Part shown: positions 23,735 through 35,600 of the stretch, piece after piece | Layout of the letters: each line of letters opens with the position of its first letter | Numbering within the stretch: the first letter of the stretch is position 1 | Assembly (NCBI GenBank): GCA_951394405.1 | Contig: OX596335.1 | Span: 1,178,001 to 1,242,000 of the forward strand | Source: Coprinellus micaceus | Lineage: Eukaryota > Basidiomycota > Agaricomycetes > Agaricales > Psathyrellaceae | DNA length: 64,000 nucleotides | Direction of reading: 5' to 3' | Made by a program: the position numbers and the translations under genes | The notes under the pieces: model-generated | The model's database searches: none | The model's input: the letters and a program-made list of their open reading frames with translations, nothing else | What the model was told of the DNA's origin: nothing

Positions 23735-25086
23735 ATGGGGCTGTCTAGGGCCCAATACGAGTCCTTCCTCATCAACAATGTCGAGACGATCTCCTCGTTA
23801 GAATCGACACTCCGGTCAATCAGTTGGTTCCTACCCGGAAGATTCAAGGACGCTGAGCTGGCCTCGGAGGCTTGTAAGTGTACCTTTAATGTTGCAAGGG
23901 CAGAATACTTAGATTCCATAGTGACCACATTGCTCAATGTCATGAGCATGTACCATGACACGCTTCTCGAGCAAGTGGCCAAGAAGAATCCGAGTTACAA
24001 GCCCCTCATCCCACTATCACTCCACTCTCGCTTCACGAGAGCATGGATAGACAAGGCCGACATTTACAAATGGGCATCACGGACACTTGAAGTCATTAAG
24101 TACACGGAGCTCATGATTGAAATGGGGCTGCGGAGAAGGTTCTCTGAAAAGGCGAGATGGCGAGGGATCGTACTGTTGGAAGTTGTCAAGTGCGTTCATT
24201 CCTTCATTGTCGTCCATTTTTCTGACTTAAACCAGGGCCATTCTCCGTATCCTTCTCCTCCGAACCACAAAACGACCTCTGGTAACACCGACAGTCCCGG
24301 AACGAGACTTTGACCCCACCACATTACCTTCACCATCCAGTACGGATTCTTCCCCCACTTTACCGCCTTCCTCGATTCCGCATTCTCCCCTCGCCACCCC
24401 AGATCACCTGAGGAACAATCACGTTCCCTTGGCCCCCCACCCCCTCCTCGACCCATCTTCGTCGCGTCCAGAGAACGCCGCAGAAGAGTACCTCGCTGCC
24501 AAGGCTCTGACGACATCGTCTGTCAAGCCCTCACTTTCCCTCATCAGAACCCTCTCCGGACCGCGAGACTGGATTGCGGAGCTCATCTACACTTTCAGGC
24601 CGCTGGTCTATGGTAAGCAAGCTACTCTTATCCTCTGGCCGCCTCTCATGCCATTCCAGTGACCTTGCTTGCACGAGAGAAGCGTTCGAAACAACCGAAC
24701 AGCAAAGCCCTTGTTGTGGTTTTGATCATGGAACTCATAGCGAGGAATCTACGACGCTCACCGCCCCCTTCTGCTGCTCTCGAGCGGGAGGAATACGCGA
24801 AGCGTGACAAGGATATGCTGTGGTACCTGCTGCGCGGTTCTATCTGGGAGACCTGGACAAGGTGCGTCGGGCTTCGCTTCTCTGTATATCGCCGCTCACA
24901 TCTCGGTGTCCCAGACCGAAACTCGAAGGGTTCGTGTCCGGCACTGTACACAAACCGCTCATCGGCTTGTTTGGTTCCCTGGTGGGAGATTGGATCCCGC
25001 TCATCGACCAGTATTATTATTGTAAGTTCTCTACGTTGTGGGACAGCGAGAAGGTACTGACTCTGTTCACAGACACTGCCCTCTAG
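23735..25086 (+). CDS. PEX16: Peroxisomal membrane protein Pex16
   Basis: Five exons: 23735-24189, 24236-24612, 24660-24861, 24915-25021 and 25073-25086. The product starts MGLSRAQYESFLINNVETIS and has RSISWFLPGRFKDAELASE, the family signature near the N-terminus. It continues with VLLEVVKAILRILLLRTTKR, a Pro/Ser-rich linker, DWIAELIYTFRPLVYVTLLA and SIWETWTRPKLEGFVSGTV, and ends PLIDQYYYYTAL. Pex16 is an integral peroxisomal membrane protein that recruits Pex3 and peroxisomal membrane proteins during peroxisome formation; budding yeasts such as S. cerevisiae lack it, filamentous fungi keep it. The linker encoded around 24300-24480 is probably disordered. The ATG at 23735 fits the family start; a longer upstream open frame from 23549 has no family support. 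Confidence 0.9.
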
Positions 25087-25449
25087 CCTTCTTGACCAGC
25101 GCCAGTTGTACACTAGTCTTCGTATTCTGCACTGCTGCTATGATATCTTATTTACACTTCGGGTTAATATTATTCACTGGCCTTGGTGTAACGTGTCTGG
25201 ATCGCCAGCTCTCCAAATATTGTCGACACCGTTTGTTTGGGATCCCAGCGTCTGCCTGCCCTGATCTCCTTCGGGAGCTCTTGCACGAGTCTCTTCATGA
25301 CGTCCACTTCCTATTGTGGTCGCTTTCCCTCCAGTTATGGGCTTCTTTTTGCCCGTCCTTGTTTCTGGAATACACGGAGGCGGCGCTTCCGGGGCTTTGT
25401 GCCATCCAGCGTCTAGTAACCTTCGTTTCTACCTATTCATGAGTAAGAG
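25087..25449. other. Short intergenic interval, no gene seen
   Basis: 363 nt between PEX16 and the downstream sorting-nexin gene on the same strand; presumably the PEX16 3' end and the next promoter. Confidence 0.5.
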
Positions 25450-27963
25450 ATGGCGACTCTACCGCGACCGTCGACCAAATCAGCTTTCAGTCGACCTGCA
25501 CTCGACGCCGATTTCGACAGCGGTATAAACTCGTCGGCGGCCTGGACGGAGTCCAACAAACCATCTATTGACCTTCTGCGCTCCGCACGTCGGTACGTTT
25601 CCGAATCGAATGCCCAGCATGCATCGTTATCGGACGAAGAACTGGATGAAGGAGATCTCCCCCTGGGCGACGATGAGGCCCAGCCTGCTCGCGCTTTGTA
25701 CGCCTTTGAAGGGAAGCCCGAGTTTCGGGAATTGGATGTCGAGGCGGGAGATGAGATCGACGTGCTGAAGGTGGACGTAGGCGAAGGATGGAGTCTAGTG
25801 AGGAAAGGGAACGGGGAGATTGGACTGTTGCCTCAGAGCTACTACACGGTGAGCGTTGGCGTTGTGACCCCTATCCTATACGCGTCGAGCTAAATCACTT
25901 CGCAGTTCACCTCTGAGTTCTTTCCTGCTCCCGACCTCGAGATCGATCACTCGCCCAACGGCAAACAATACCCTCGCCAGAGAGAACCTTCAGGGGACTC
26001 CATCACGCCTCGAGGCTCTCCCAGAAGCACATCTCCACCCCTAATCCCGCAGAACACCGGCGAATGGGTCGCCGCGTTCCCTAGCTTCAGGCACAGTCTA
26101 CTCGGGGGCAAGTCCTTGAATCGCTTCTCAACGTTCGTGACCAGTGGTGCAGAAGAATTCGTCCTGAAAGGTTCAGCGGTCCTTCCTGAGGCCGATTTTA
26201 CAACCCCACCATCGAATTCAGGGCATTCGAGGGAGGATACCGCCACGACAATTGACGAAGAGGAACAGCAAAGGCAGGGCAGGCTGGAAGCAGACCGCCA
26301 CTTCGTTCGTGCTGGGCCGTCTTGGAAGGAGAAGGTCCCTCCGTTCCGCGTCCTTGTCCACTCGCCCTCCAAACATACATCGTTACTGTCGGGTGCATAC
26401 ACGGTCTACAACGTCACGTCGTTTTTTCACTCCCAGGAAGTCCTGGAAGGCGATTACGAAGAGCAGTCCACTGACGAGGATGAACTGGACGATCCTGTCG
26501 CCAACGTCAGTGTCCTGCGCAGGTTCTCTCACTTCGTCGTGCTACACACAGCGTTGACGCGTCGGTTGCCTGGAATCGCGCTTCCTCCGCTCCCCGAGAA
26601 GCAGTATGCTGGAAGGTTCAGCGATGATTTCGTGGAAGCGCGCCGAGGCGACCTGGAACGGTACCTCAACAAGGTCATCCGGCATCCAGTTGCACGATAT
26701 GCGGAGATCCTGACGTTCTTCCTCAGTTGTGAGAGCGATGCCGTATGTTCTCTCTGATATTTGAGAGCCAGAGCTAATGAAACTTTCAGGAATGGAAACA
26801 CCGCGTTCCGGAGCATCTATCCATGCCTCCAGCGGGTCCCGCTTTCTACGCTCGTGTTTATCACCCAGCGTTTAACATCGACAAGGAGGACGTCGCCGAC
26901 GCCGCGGACCTGTTTGAGAACCACACTCGGGCGGTCGGCAAAAGTGTACAAAGTCTACGGTCCATATTTTCCAAGGTGCGGGAGGCCCGGATAGGTGCGC
27001 TACGTCCCCCAGTAGAATTTGCATGCGAAAATCTCATCGAATTCATCCAATGCCAGAGATGTCGAAGGCAGAACGTCTTCTCTCTTACTCGCTACTGTCA
27101 CTGATAACCAGCAAACCCCTATCCTCATCTTCGACAGAGCCTGGCGAGGAAGGCGACAAGCCTTCCTTGGTCAAGGGGCTATCAAACGAAGACGGGGCCT
27201 GGTGTTGGAGGGGTAAATGCGACGAGTGCTTGAAATTAACCAAAGCAATTCAGAAAACCTCGGAAACACTGCAAAACGTAGCCGATCTCTATGATGACCA
27301 TGTGCGTTGAGGCCCTTGATGCGTTTGCCTCAATTGGATGCAACTTACCTCGGTGGAACAGGCTCACAGAACGCAGCTCGCCACTCACGAGTCCATGAAA
27401 ACTGTGGCGCACCCTTCCTCGATCTACGAAGGAGTGATCACCACACACCGTTCGGCGCTTTCAAGATACAACGAGGCTGCCAACGGTCCTAATGTATTCT
27501 TTTCCCTTATTTTCTCGCCTTCGAGTGATCATTGAGCCCGCTATCCTATCTACAGCCAGACGACGACGTCGCCAACCGTTGCGAAACCGTTCTGAATATC
27601 ACTATGGCCGAGATGGACACCTATCACACCCAGAAACTCGAAGACTTTCGCAAACTCACCACCGAGCACCTGGACGGGGAGATCCAAGCCTACGAACAAA
27701 TTCTAACACGCCTATACCTCGCCCGGCGCACATTCGACTCCCCCACCTTCGACGGGCTGTCTTCGTCGCCTCGTAAAAGCTCGATATATGAACGGGACCT
27801 AGCGAACCCGCAAGCGAAGCTGAATCCCAAGCCCTTGACACAGCCGTGCCCACATGTGTTCGATTCGACGCCAATGCGACCCGTCAGTGTCGCGTTGCAG
27901 GAGGGTGTGAACTTGTTTTTGTCGAGTACAGGGAGAGGTAGCGTGTTCAGCAAGTTTTGGTAG
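25450..27963 (+). CDS. SH3-PX-BAR sorting nexin (SNX9/SNX18-like)
   Basis: Exon 1 carries an SH3 domain: ARALYAFEGKPEFRELDVEA, GEGWSLVRKGNGEIGLLPQS. The second exon encodes a PX domain, which binds phosphoinositides: PPFRVLVHSPSKHTSLLSGA, then VLRRFSHFVVLHTALTRRLP, IALPPLPEKQYAGRFSDDFV and RRGDLERYLNKVIRHPVARY. The remaining exons encode a helical BAR-type region with FENHTRAVGKSVQSLRSIFS, KLTKAIQKTSETLQNVADLY, HESMKTVAHPSSIYEGVI and ITMAEMDTYHTQKLEDFRKL. The domain order SH3, PX, BAR defines the SNX9 family, which works in endocytosis and membrane tubulation with dynamin and actin regulators. A Ser/Pro-rich low-complexity tail ends GRGSVFSKFW. Introns are short and in phase; the PX domain has an acidic insert (EEQSTDEDELDD). 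Exact fungal orthology (for example to Mvp1 or Snx4 groups) is uncertain because of the SH3. Confidence 0.85.
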
Positions 27964-28274
27964 GCTTGTTTTAGATTTATTTATTTGGGGCCAGAGACCT
28001 GGAAGCAGGTTGGTGAATCGAACGATACAATATCACATCTATCATCACATCTACGGTCGAAAAACGTGTTTTACAATAGCGATAACGATAGCACGTTCCA
28101 TGAAGTCGTGTGTAGCGCGAGTCTAGGCGGTGGTATACGATAGCATGAAAACAATGATCCGGAGGAGGCAGTATGGTAGGTAAGGACCGAGGGCAGAGAC
28201 GTGCATAGATCGTCCAGCAGCGAGAGCGAGAAACCGTCCAGTATCTATTAAGTAGTTGGTGTACGGTAGGTGAA

Positions 28275-30856
28275 TCAAGATTGTGTTGAAATGCCCGTAG
28301 TTTTCCATCCTCGGCGTCTCTTGGAGGACTTCCACCAATGGTAGACAACAGTTAGATAGGTGAGAATGACGAGGCAAACGAGGCAGATGACAATCGCGAA
28401 GACGATGAAAGGGTGGCCTGGTTCATGCTTATTTGTGGGTATGCGCACATTCATCGAAAACATTCCTACCAATCGGTCAGTGCGTCGTTGCGTGTTTCGC
28501 GAGACAGGGAACCATACCGATCGTTGACTGGCAGCACAACACGGCAATACTGACAGTAGTAAGCCCCAAAAGCCCCTTGTCAGTGTTGCCTTTGGAGCGA
28601 GCAACAGTTGTGCGTAAACTGGAGAGATAGGATGGGTGGGACTCGCTCAGCACCCTGTCTATGTGGGTTAATGAATGTTGAAGGGTAAAGATGTGGTCTG
28701 GAGGCGATATGTCAGGTCTAGTCCACGCTATCCAGCACAAAAATACGCACCTTGCACATCGCCCATGTAGATAGCAACTTCCCGTTCCTCTCCCTTCGTC
28801 CCCCCATTTCCAAGGGACGGTTCCCCCGCTTGCATGAGTCGTTTCCGAATTTGCGTGACTACATCTGCTTTCGATGCAAGTAGTCGTGAGAGCAGAGTCA
28901 CCAGCTTTCGCGTTTTCGCCATTCGTCGCAAGGTGACAGTCCGATGATTAGCCCTTGGCTCTTGCCTCTCTCTCCGCCTCCATATGAAATCCCAAATGCG
29001 ACTAGATACCTTGCCAATGTACCGACGAGCGCGGCGGAATACAAGGCGAGGCGTAGGTCGCGGTGGAGCGAAGTGAGGTCGGATACTTCCTCCCGTGCTA
29101 GTCATAGTGTTGACCTTCTCTAGAGTGGGCTTTTCGTAAGGACGATATACGGGTTTCGGGATTGCGATAGAAACGATATCCACTGTGGATTCTGCTTTGA
29201 CGGTTGTAGATGCTGCCGAGCTGATTTGGGTGTGATCTGCCGCGCCAAACTCTATCAACTGCTCACGTTGGTCGTCCTCGACGTAGATGAGGTTGTCAAA
29301 TGCCATGACTTCCTTCTCGATGTCGGCCAGGACAGGAAAGAACGAATCGACAACGGAGTCCATAATCCCGTGCGCAATCCAATCTATGAGCGATTAGCCG
29401 TTGACCTTGGTGTCACTCCTGAAGCACTTACCCGATGACATGTTAACAACATCATCCAGAAGCGCGATGCGACTGCGTACACGGTCAATATGCTCTATGC
29501 CGATATGAGGTCAGGTCCAACCCATTAACAATAGGGCATACCTGATATGTCACGGTAATGAAACTAGAAAGAGTTTAGCTCACGGACAGACATCACAGCG
29601 AAAGATGCTCACGCAACAAATTCCCTCGTTGAAAACTGCCAAGTACACGTTAGCTTCGCCAACGGGCACTTCTTCATTCTCGCCATTGTTCTGCAGCTCC
29701 TTCAAGATCTTGGCCCTCTCCGCTTTACTCTCCATCGCCCTGAAGGAGATGAAGTAGTAACCTAGTTTCGGAAAAACCTCTAATTTCTCTCGGGGATCTT
29801 TCTGCAGGATATCTTCCAGAGTCAAGGGGTGCAAATGGAGAAGCTAAAATACGTCAGATAGGGGTGATTAGACTGCACTATCCCGCTCACCTTTCCCAAC
29901 GACTTGAGGTCTGCCCACGTCGGGGAGGCGACGTCTAGGAACCAGGCCTTGGGCATGAGGCGCTGGCGCTTTGATAGTCCAGGGGTTGAGGCAAGCGTAT
30001 TTTTAGACGATGATGGCGCAGGGGATTCTCGGTTCTTTCCCTTCTTAGGCTTTTTGGCAGTGGAAGGATCAAATGAAGAGGATGGTCGGAACTCGCCCAC
30101 AAGGCTATCAGAATGCGGCTGATAACCACGGCGGCGCGATAGCATGGCTGTAGATCCATCCAGGGTAGCATGCGGCCCTCGGCTACGACCTCTGAGGCGC
30201 CTGCCCTTGGTCGTCCTCCTCGTAATGTTTTCGAGGTGGCTTAGAACAAGGGAAAGGGATGTTGTGGACACCTCGCGCTTCTGCGGATCATCGGTGTTGC
30301 TTTCCGGGACCGAGCCCAGGTTGCGGCCTGGAAGCATGACGGTTGGCGGTACGTAGAGAGCAAAGTGTCGAGCAAGTTGTCGAGATTCTTCCAAAGCCTT
30401 CAAACGAGTGATCCTAGCGACAATATCCCGCTCCGAGATGACGGTTTGAAGGCTCGACTGGCTGGCGGATTTCCGCCGTCGAAGGCGCCGCCGTGCTCGG
30501 GCAAGAGTGCTGACAGACGAATTAGACGACGATGAGGATGAGGAAGATGTTGATGACGAGGAAGTGGAGATCGAAGCCGCAGAGTTGCCTCTCCGAACGC
30601 CGCGAGCCCACCGTGAAATGGCCAACTCGACTACAGCCGAGATCACTCCAAAGGCTCCCCCGCCGCGCTCGGAGGACGACGAAGAAGACCCAGAGGTCGT
30701 CGTTGTCACCGAGCTGGCATCGTCTTTGAAGAATGGATGCTCCCCGCGGTAGATGTCCGAGTCGTTATCGTCATCGATGTCGATGCCATGGCGTTCAGGC
30801 TGAGGTGGGTCCAGCGGTTGCAACTCGATGTCCGGCGACTCTGGGGTGGGGGTCAT
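28275..30856 (-). CDS. CorA-family Mg2+ transporter (Alr1/Mnr2-like) with altered GMN motif
   Basis: A long disordered, Ser- and Arg-rich cytosolic N-terminus (MTPTPESPDIELQPLDPPQP, poly-Ser, RRRLRRRKSAS) precedes the CorA core: WFLDVASPTWADLKSLGK, LLHLHPLTLEDILQKDPREK, LGYYFISFRAM, VYLAVFNEGICCFHYRDISE, HGIMDSVVDSFFPVLADIEK, then coiled helices with VTLRRMAKTRKLVTLLSRLL. Two C-terminal membrane helices (TVSIAVLCCQSTIG and FIVFAIVICLVCLVILTYLT) flank the ion-selectivity loop. The loop reads GMFSMNVRIPT, so the GMN signature is SMN: the codon at 28457-28455 is TCG. The family imports Mg2+ across plasma or vacuolar membranes as a pentamer. The start at 30856 is preferred over an in-frame ATG at 31003, which adds a sequence unlike the family. 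Confidence 0.88.
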
Positions 30857-31053
30857 GGTGACTCTCTGGATCGTGCGCTGCCAATGCGCCCGTCGGCTGT
30901 GGGCAATGGGATTGCCCAAGCAGAGATTCAGAAGACCATTGATGTGGTAGGAGGATGAGTTCCATGGAAAGGTCAACGGTTCAAGCGCGTAGCACCCACT
31001 CAAAATTATGATTTCTCACGATATATGGCCCAATTAAATTCCGTCTAAATATA

Positions 31054-32430
31054 CTACGAGGGGCGGAGCCTTTTGGGCGGTCGACTCTCCCCTGAACTGG
31101 GTCTTCCACTGAAGCGCCGAGGATTGTCTGCCTTGTCGGAGGAACCCTTTGCATATGGCCGCGACTTCTTCTCCTTCTGCGCGATTTTCTTCTGCTTCTT
31201 TTCAATCGTTTTCTTGACTGCACGCGCACCACCATGGGCTGCGATCGCCTCGAACCGTGCCTTGTTGAGCAGTTCGCGTTTCTCGCCTAGGCGACGTTAA
31301 TAAACGGCTTGACGACAGAGTAAATGTTGGTCCATACCTTTCTTCATGAACCAGGCCCCTTTACCATCCACCCTCTTCTCCTTCTCTTGGCGCTTCGCTC
31401 GAGCTAACGCATCGCGTTGAATGGACTCCTGCCGATCCTTACTCACCAGGGACTCCGCTCGCTTCACCGCGTTTTCTAATCGCAGAATCTCCGCTTCTCT
31501 CTCTTCTCTCAAGTCTCGAGGAGTTGATGACAGCATTTTACGAGCCGTCTTCAAGTTCTCTCGCAGAGTTTGGAGTTCCGTTTTGTGAGCATCGGCCAGG
31601 AAGCTGTAGGACTTCTGGAAGGCTTCTGGTTTGAATTCTCCGGTCGTAGGGAGGAACCGAGGATCTCGAGCAACAATTTTTGGCGTTTCGATAACAGTTC
31701 TGTGCCGAGTAACAGGTTTCTTGGACGTGATTTCCATAGGCCTTCATTAATATATCAATAGAGCAGAAACTGGCAGCTACAATGGGCACGTACGCATTTT
31801 TGTTGGCGCGTTTCTTCCTCGTCTCCTTCGAGGTCCATTCCACCTTCTCCCTCTTGGGTTTAGCGGTGTGTTCCAAAACATCAGAGTCACTGTTACCCTC
31901 TGACCCCTCGCTATAGTCGTCTGTTTCTACCTCGGCTTGGTACAGAGCGGATTGGGCTTTTCGTAGCGTGCCAAGAGGCAAGCTCTTTAGATCTAGGCTA
32001 TAGTATCAGTCCCTTGTTCGGTGATCCACAACAGCTACTCACTATTCTCCAAATCCATCTAACAAGGAATTTAGAAGATTCGTTGCGAACTAGAGTGCTA
32101 CAGACGCACCAGATCCGAAGCATTCGCCTTAACCGCCTTTCCCGGCTTCGCAGCCTGCTCATAGTCCAACTCATCGTCATCGTCCCATTGCACCAACCGA
32201 GGTGCATCCGGGTCCGTATCTTCCTTTTCAAACTCCTCTTCAGACCCAGACATTTCATCGTCCGATAGCCCATCCTGACTTGATCCCTCTTCGAATTCGT
32301 TCACCGAACCTTCTTGAGACGAATGCCCTGAATCTTCATCCTCAAACTCCTCGCGACTGCGTTTGGGCGCTGGTTTGCTGGGAACTGGCGGAGGAGCCAC
32401 TGAATTGGCTGTTTTTCTTCGTCGAACCAT
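31054..32430 (-). CDS. RRP36: rRNA-processing protein Rrp36
   Basis: The N-terminus is acidic ([51 protein letters not shown]). The conserved core is encoded at about 31737-31350: [60 protein letters not shown], then a long basic helix with [20 protein letters not shown] and [20 protein letters not shown]. The RDPRF...G.F....F...Y.FL pattern and the basic tail are typical of Rrp36, a nucleolar 90S pre-ribosome component needed for early A0-A2 cleavage of pre-rRNA. The tail ([24 protein letters not shown]) is Lys/Arg-rich. At least four short introns. It lies 198 nt upstream of the CorA gene on the same strand. Confidence 0.85.
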
Positions 32431-32633
32431 TATACTTTCGTCGATAGGGGAGGTGGTAGGTGGGAGGGTGTGGTGAAGACGAGGAACTCGCGAGAATCAC
32501 CAAACCTTGAAACAGTGATGTGAAATTCGACACAGCCACTTTGATGGCTTCTGGTGCACCCTCCTCACACAAGGACCCACAGTTCGTTCAAAACCACCAG
32601 AAAGAAAAATACATGCAATAAAATTTATCCGGG

Positions 32634-35600
32634 TCAAGTCCGCACACTACCTGTTACAACACTACTCGCCGAGTCGTCCAACAGCACATACTTCCCATTC
32701 TCCAGCTTCACATCCAACGAGAGCCCTTTGCTCGGGACACCACTCCGCCAGAGGGGCGTCAACCCAAACCATGCGCCAAGCTTCGCAAACCACTTCTTCT
32801 TCCCCCAGAATTTCTTCTTGCGGACGGGATCCGCGAGGAGGCCTTCCCATCTGTATGTGGGGCGGGTGCGGATCCAGGAACCGTCGTGGTTCGTACCACC
32901 GCCGGTACCGAGGGTGGAGGGGTTTCCTTGGGTGAGCACGTCGATGTCTTCCATGTCGAGCTCGTTGCGGTCGTAGCCCATGTGGAACATGATTGCCTGG
33001 GAGTGATAAATAAGTAATGAAGCAAGAGAATGGGCCCTGGGTGTGCTCACTCGATTAGAATCTCGGAACACGCAGTCGTTCAGACGAGAGTACAACTTGT
33101 TGAGGAAGCCAGCATGAATGGAGTCAAAGTACTTTGGTTTCTTGTGAAGAAGGTCACGCTGGGTGAGAAAAGTCTCTAACGCAGGCCTTGGAAGAGGTTG
33201 ATAGGCGATAGAAGTCACATAGTACGGATTGAAGTCGGACTCGTACTTCCCCAGCCCGGGGATCGTATCGTGATTCCTTCGCCAAAAGTCGTCCTGTGCA
33301 CCAGTACCAGGGTCAGTCCGCCATCCCCTTTTTCGATAGTGAGAGGGCTCACCCAGAAAATATACCACCACGTCGCAGCCTCAGACCTCGAAACCGCTGT
33401 AAACCTCTCATACATCGCCTTGAACACATCCTCACTACACAGCATCAACTTCCTGACCCTCGCATCCCTCTCTCCCTCAATTGAGCTCTGTGGCAGCCCC
33501 GTCGGGTCCCTTGGCTGCGCATATACGTAGGCCAGGAACCTGTACGACAAAACGTGGTTCTTCCACTTACACTCCTTCCTATGAAACCTTCGATAGTCCC
33601 TCAAGATGTCGTCGAAGTGCGCTGCGCGTTCCTCGATCAACCGCCGGTTGACTTCGAGGAACTTGGCGAGTGGGGAAGTGAGGTCGAAGTCATCGTTTAG
33701 GCCTATGACTTCCCCTGTGACTCTGACGTTCTTGGAGTAGATGAGTTCGACCTGGAAGCCGCTGCCGAGTTGGACGCCTTCCCAGTCAAGGAAGCCCCGT
33801 TTCTTGATGCGGAGGACGGCTGTATCGTAGCTAACCGCAGTGGTGGCGGAATAGCTCTTGCGAGAGTGGAGGACTGACGAGACCTTCCCGACGCGCTGAA
33901 AGGCATCGGTAAGCCAACTAGATAGCAAAAGCCTCTGCGCGATACTGACCTCCTTGTGCTCGTACATCCACAAGACCTTCTGCCCCTCCAAGGCTCTCAA
34001 TGACAATCTGACTTGCCTGCGCCTCTGAATATCAGGATCAGAGTTCTGACCGATGTAAGCCTCCAAGTCCGCTACATCCTTGAGAACAGCGAGAGGGCCG
34101 TCGTCATATCGGAAAACCTAAAGGAATGTTAACATCGTACAGTAAATACAGCTTACAATGCTTACCAAAGTGGGCGGGAACGGTATCCACCACGCATTCC
34201 CAAAGAAGCTCTTGCACCCTGAGGCACCTTCGTCCGGCCTTTCCGGCCGCTTCCAATAACTGTCTGGCCCAACACAATTCTTCTGGATCTCCTGTTCGAG
34301 GTACTGGAACCATGCGTAGTCCGGTCCATGTAAAAGAACAACTGCTTTCTTGTACGCCAGGTCCCCAACCTCTCGTAAGATCTGCGAACTCACTCTTGAG
34401 CACACGACCTAGTGGGGTGAGCGTATCTCGAAACTTGCCTTCATATTCTCCGCATGCCGCTCCCCTGGGGTTCCCTGGAAGTCTAGGAGGTATGGTGGGT
34501 ATTCTACGTCGCGGGCCTGCCCGAACGCCATGGCTTGCTCTTGTGGTATACAGCAATCCTCGTCGGTGAATAGGAGGGTAGTGACGGATTCTTGCCAGAT
34601 TCGCCTTCTGATATGTATAGAGGAGGGGGATACGTCGAGCCGAGGGGAGAATATGTCGACGCCTAGGTACGTCCGAGTAAGTGAAGAGGTTCCACCATGG
34701 AACTGTCGGGGGCAGCTTACTGAAGTCAATCCGCCTGGTAAGCCCTAAAAGGAGGGTCAGTATATGTGGTTCGCTTGATGGAAGAACCTACGTTTCACGA
34801 TGCGTTGCATCCAGCCAAGGTTGATAAGAGCAAAATCTGAAAGCTTGTAAGCCATCGACGCAGTGACTAGGGAATTAAATCCACTCACAAAATCCAAGTC
34901 CATACGTTACAATATAAATACTTCAAAGGTTATCAGTTCCAAAGCGATAAGCACAGAGCCAAACCTCTCCTTACCCATACAACACATAAGTCTCCACAAT
35001 CTCCTTTCCCGGCACATCCAGCGTAATCGCCAAGGCAGTTGTCGCGGTCGTAATATAATTCAACCTCGACGTAAACTCACTCGCATTGTTCACCGGGTCC
35101 AAAAAAGGTGCAAATATGCACTGGATGATGAAGAACCCAATGGTCGCAACGAGAAGCAGGACCTGGCGGACTATGGGTATCGCGGTTCGCGAGGCGTGGC
35201 GGAAGAGACAGTTGTCGGGGTCCATGACGGCGATGATGAAGAGGGTGCTGAGTTTCGCGAAGAGATAGGTGGATTCGTAGGTCGCCCAGCCACGGCGGAA
35301 GTCTATATTCGGGATCAATGGGGGGATAAGGGATGAAAGGGCATGATTGCGCACTGGCGTAGAGAAAGGCAAAGGGGTTGGTGTCGCGCTCGAGGAGTCG
35401 GTGGTACTCGGCGTCCATATCCACCGCAGTACGTGGTCGGCCTAGTCCATTGTATTTGTCCACCTTTGGTATTGACTGCATGATTACCCGCCTCAGCGCG
35501 AAGGGAAACCACAGAGTGAGCTATGAAAGCGATAGTAAGCCACAATTCATATCGCAAATCGGGAGCGAACGTACGAGAGAAACGGCGACCACAGCCAGAA

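Noticed and set aside
30857..31003. Longer N-terminus for the CorA protein
   Set aside because: The extra residues look like translated leader; the ATG at 30856 is better placed.
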